Below are positions 6,908 to 7,946 of a stretch of DNA of 7,946 bases, piece by piece; position 1 is the first letter of the stretch, and each line of letters starts with the position of its first letter. Origin of the DNA: Methylobacterium sp. (lineage in GTDB: Bacteria > Pseudomonadota > Alphaproteobacteria > Rhizobiales > Beijerinckiaceae); the NCBI GenBank assembly GCA_021154065.1, contig JAJKJG010000407.1, forward strand, positions 1 through 7,946, in the 5' to 3' direction. The notes under the pieces were generated by a model. The model was not told the DNA's origin and did no database searches. It saw only the letters and a list, made by a program, of their open reading frames with translations. Both the position numbers and the translations under genes were made by a program.

Positions 6908-7946
6908 TCACGAGCGCTCGCCGCCTGCCGATTTCCGCTCGAGCACCAGTGCGCCGCCGCCGTCGAGCATCACGTCGAAGGCCTCGCTGACGAAGGTCGA
7001 GGTGCCGGCTTCGACGATGATCGCCGGGCCGGGCAGGGCGGCGCCGGGGGTGAAGTCCGCCCGGGCATAGAGCGGCACCTCGCTCCGGCCGCCGCCGCGG
7101 CCGTCGAACACCGCGCGCGCGCCGATCGGGCGCGGGCCGGCCTTGCGCGCCGGTGCCTGCAGCGGCCGCGCCGGCTCGGCGCGGGTGCCGACGAACACCG
7201 TCCAGCTCATCACCTCGATCACGGCCCCGGGGATGTGGCGCTCGAAGAGGCGCCGGTACTCGGCCTCGAACGCCTCCCTCAGCGGCGTCTCGTCCCCGGC
7301 CCGAAGCGTCCCGACCGGCAAGTCGATCGCGATCTCGTGGCCCTGCCCGCGATAGCGCATGAAGGCGGCGCGGCGCTCCTCGACGGCCCGTTCGCCGGCC
7401 GCCGCCGCGGCAAGCTCCCGCGCCTCGCGGCTCATGCCGTCGAGGAGCGCCGTCGCGGTCTCAGGCTCGAAGCGGTCGAGGCGCATGTAGCGGCTGCGCA
7501 CGAGCTCGTAGGCGATCGGCGCGCGCAGGAATCCGACCGCCGAGCCGACGCCCGCATCCGGCGGGATCACAATGCGGGCGATGCCGAGCTTCTCGGCGAG
7601 GCGCGCGGCGTGGAGCGGCGCCGCGCCGCCGAAGGCGACGAGCGTGTGGTCCTTGACGGCGACGCCGCGCTCGACGGCATGCACCCGCGCCGCGTTCGCC
7701 ATGTTCTCGTCGACGATCTCACCGACGCCGTAGGCCGCCATCTCGGGGGTGAGCGCGAGCGCGGCGCCGATCGCGCGCTCGAGCGCCGCCTCGGCGCGCG
7801 CGACGTCGAGCGGGATCGAGCCGCCGGCGAAGCGCTCGGGATCGATCTTGCCGAGCCAGACGTCGGCGTCGGTGACGGTCGGGCGCTCGCCGCCGCGGCC
7901 GTAGCAGGCGGGTCCGGGCTCCGAGCCGGCGCTGTCCGGCCCGACG
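6908..7946 (-). CDS. Hydantoinase/oxoprolinase family protein, HyuA (A subunit) type (N-terminal part outside window)
   Basis: This is the C-terminal 345 residues of a HyuA-type protein, the ATP-dependent subunit of N-methylhydantoinase/5-oxoprolinase/acetone carboxylase-like enzymes that open or activate cyclic amides and related substrates. The frame is open from the right edge, so the internal ATG at 7741 is not the start. In visible numbering the family hallmark segment VGPDSAGSEPGPACYGRGG is at 1-19 and PTVTDADVWLG at 22-32. FGGAAPLHAARLAEKLG follows at 105-121, then PPDAGVGSAVGFL at 128-140. The C-terminal beta-rich domain ends with GPAIIVEAGTSTFVSEAF. Full-length members are about 680-700 residues, so about half is missing. 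The partner B subunit does not follow this gene, so it lies upstream, elsewhere, or is fused or absent. Substrate specificity cannot be assigned. The stop codon lies in a small GC-rich hairpin (6904-6917) that lacks a T-run. Confidence 0.92.
   Translation of the reverse strand, partial: VGPDSAGSEPGPACYGRGGERPTVTDADVWLGKIDPERFAGGSIPLDVARAEAALERAIGAALALTPEMAAYGVGEIVDENMANAARVHAVERGVAVKDHTLVAFGGAAPLHAARLAEKLGIARIVIPPDAGVGSAVGFLRAPIAYELVRSRYMRLDRFEPETATALLDGMSREARELAAAAAGERAVEERRAAFMRYRGQGHEIAIDLPVGTLRAGDETPLREAFEAEYRRLFERHIPGAVIEVMSWTVFVGTRAEPARPLQAPARKAGPRPIGARAVFDGRGGGRSEVPLYARADFTPGAALPGPAIIVEAGTSTFVSEAFDVMLDGGGALVLERKSAGGERS

Noticed and set aside
6904..6917. Hairpin at the stop codon of the hydantoinase gene as an intrinsic terminator
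   Set aside because: The GCGCT/AGCGC stem is only five base pairs, overlaps the coding end, and has no T-run after it on the - strand.
7143..7362. Short + strand frames opposite the hydantoinase gene
   Set aside because: They are short, low-complexity and antisense to a recognised family, with no independent support.
601..7946. The - strand cluster as a defence, mobile or novel multi-gene system
   Set aside because: The recognisable members belong to unrelated housekeeping or catabolic families. There is no integrase, transposase, repeat array, toxin-antitoxin pair or compositional break, and short spacing alone does not imply a shared function.

Overview
The window is very GC-rich (about 70% by eye), with strong G/C bias at third codon positions and long open shadow frames. 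Gene content and protein style suggest an alphaproteobacterium, probably Hyphomicrobiales (Methylobacterium/Salinarimonas-like). This is an inference from composition and from the style of the MmsB, HyuA and XseB proteins; no rRNA or other marker gene is present to confirm it.

Layout. At the left edge, on the + strand, is the 3' part of an oligopeptide/dipeptide ABC transporter ATPase (DppF/OppF type). Everything else is on the - strand. Read in the direction of transcription (right to left) it is: the C-terminal half of a HyuA-family hydantoinase/oxoprolinase entering from the right edge; a large polytopic DUF2339 membrane protein; xseB (exonuclease VII small subunit); a pirin-family cupin protein; mmsB (3-hydroxyisobutyrate dehydrogenase); and an O-antigen-ligase-like polytopic membrane protein. 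The last gene runs tail to tail into the transporter ATPase, and the two stop codons share bases in a CTAG tetranucleotide.

How the genes may work together. Spacing on the - strand is short: 74 bases before the DUF2339 gene (from its preferred start), 44 before xseB, 1 between xseB and pirin, 33 before mmsB and 104 before the ligase-like gene. DUF2339-xseB-pirin-mmsB could be one transcript, and xseB-pirin is almost certainly translationally coupled. A candidate sigma-70-type promoter precedes DUF2339. A second, weaker candidate, overlain by a palindrome, precedes the ligase-like gene. The products (DNA repair nuclease, cupin, valine catabolism, membrane proteins) do not form one obvious pathway, so this looks like ordinary chromosomal gene packing rather than a dedicated system.

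I saw no mobile element, CRISPR array, tRNA, rRNA, phage gene or defence system, and no gene-free stretch over 300 bases. The points worth a second look are modest: the fused convergent gene ends, a ligase-like protein lacking the usual catalytic histidine, the palindrome upstream of it, and the xseB-pirin coupling.
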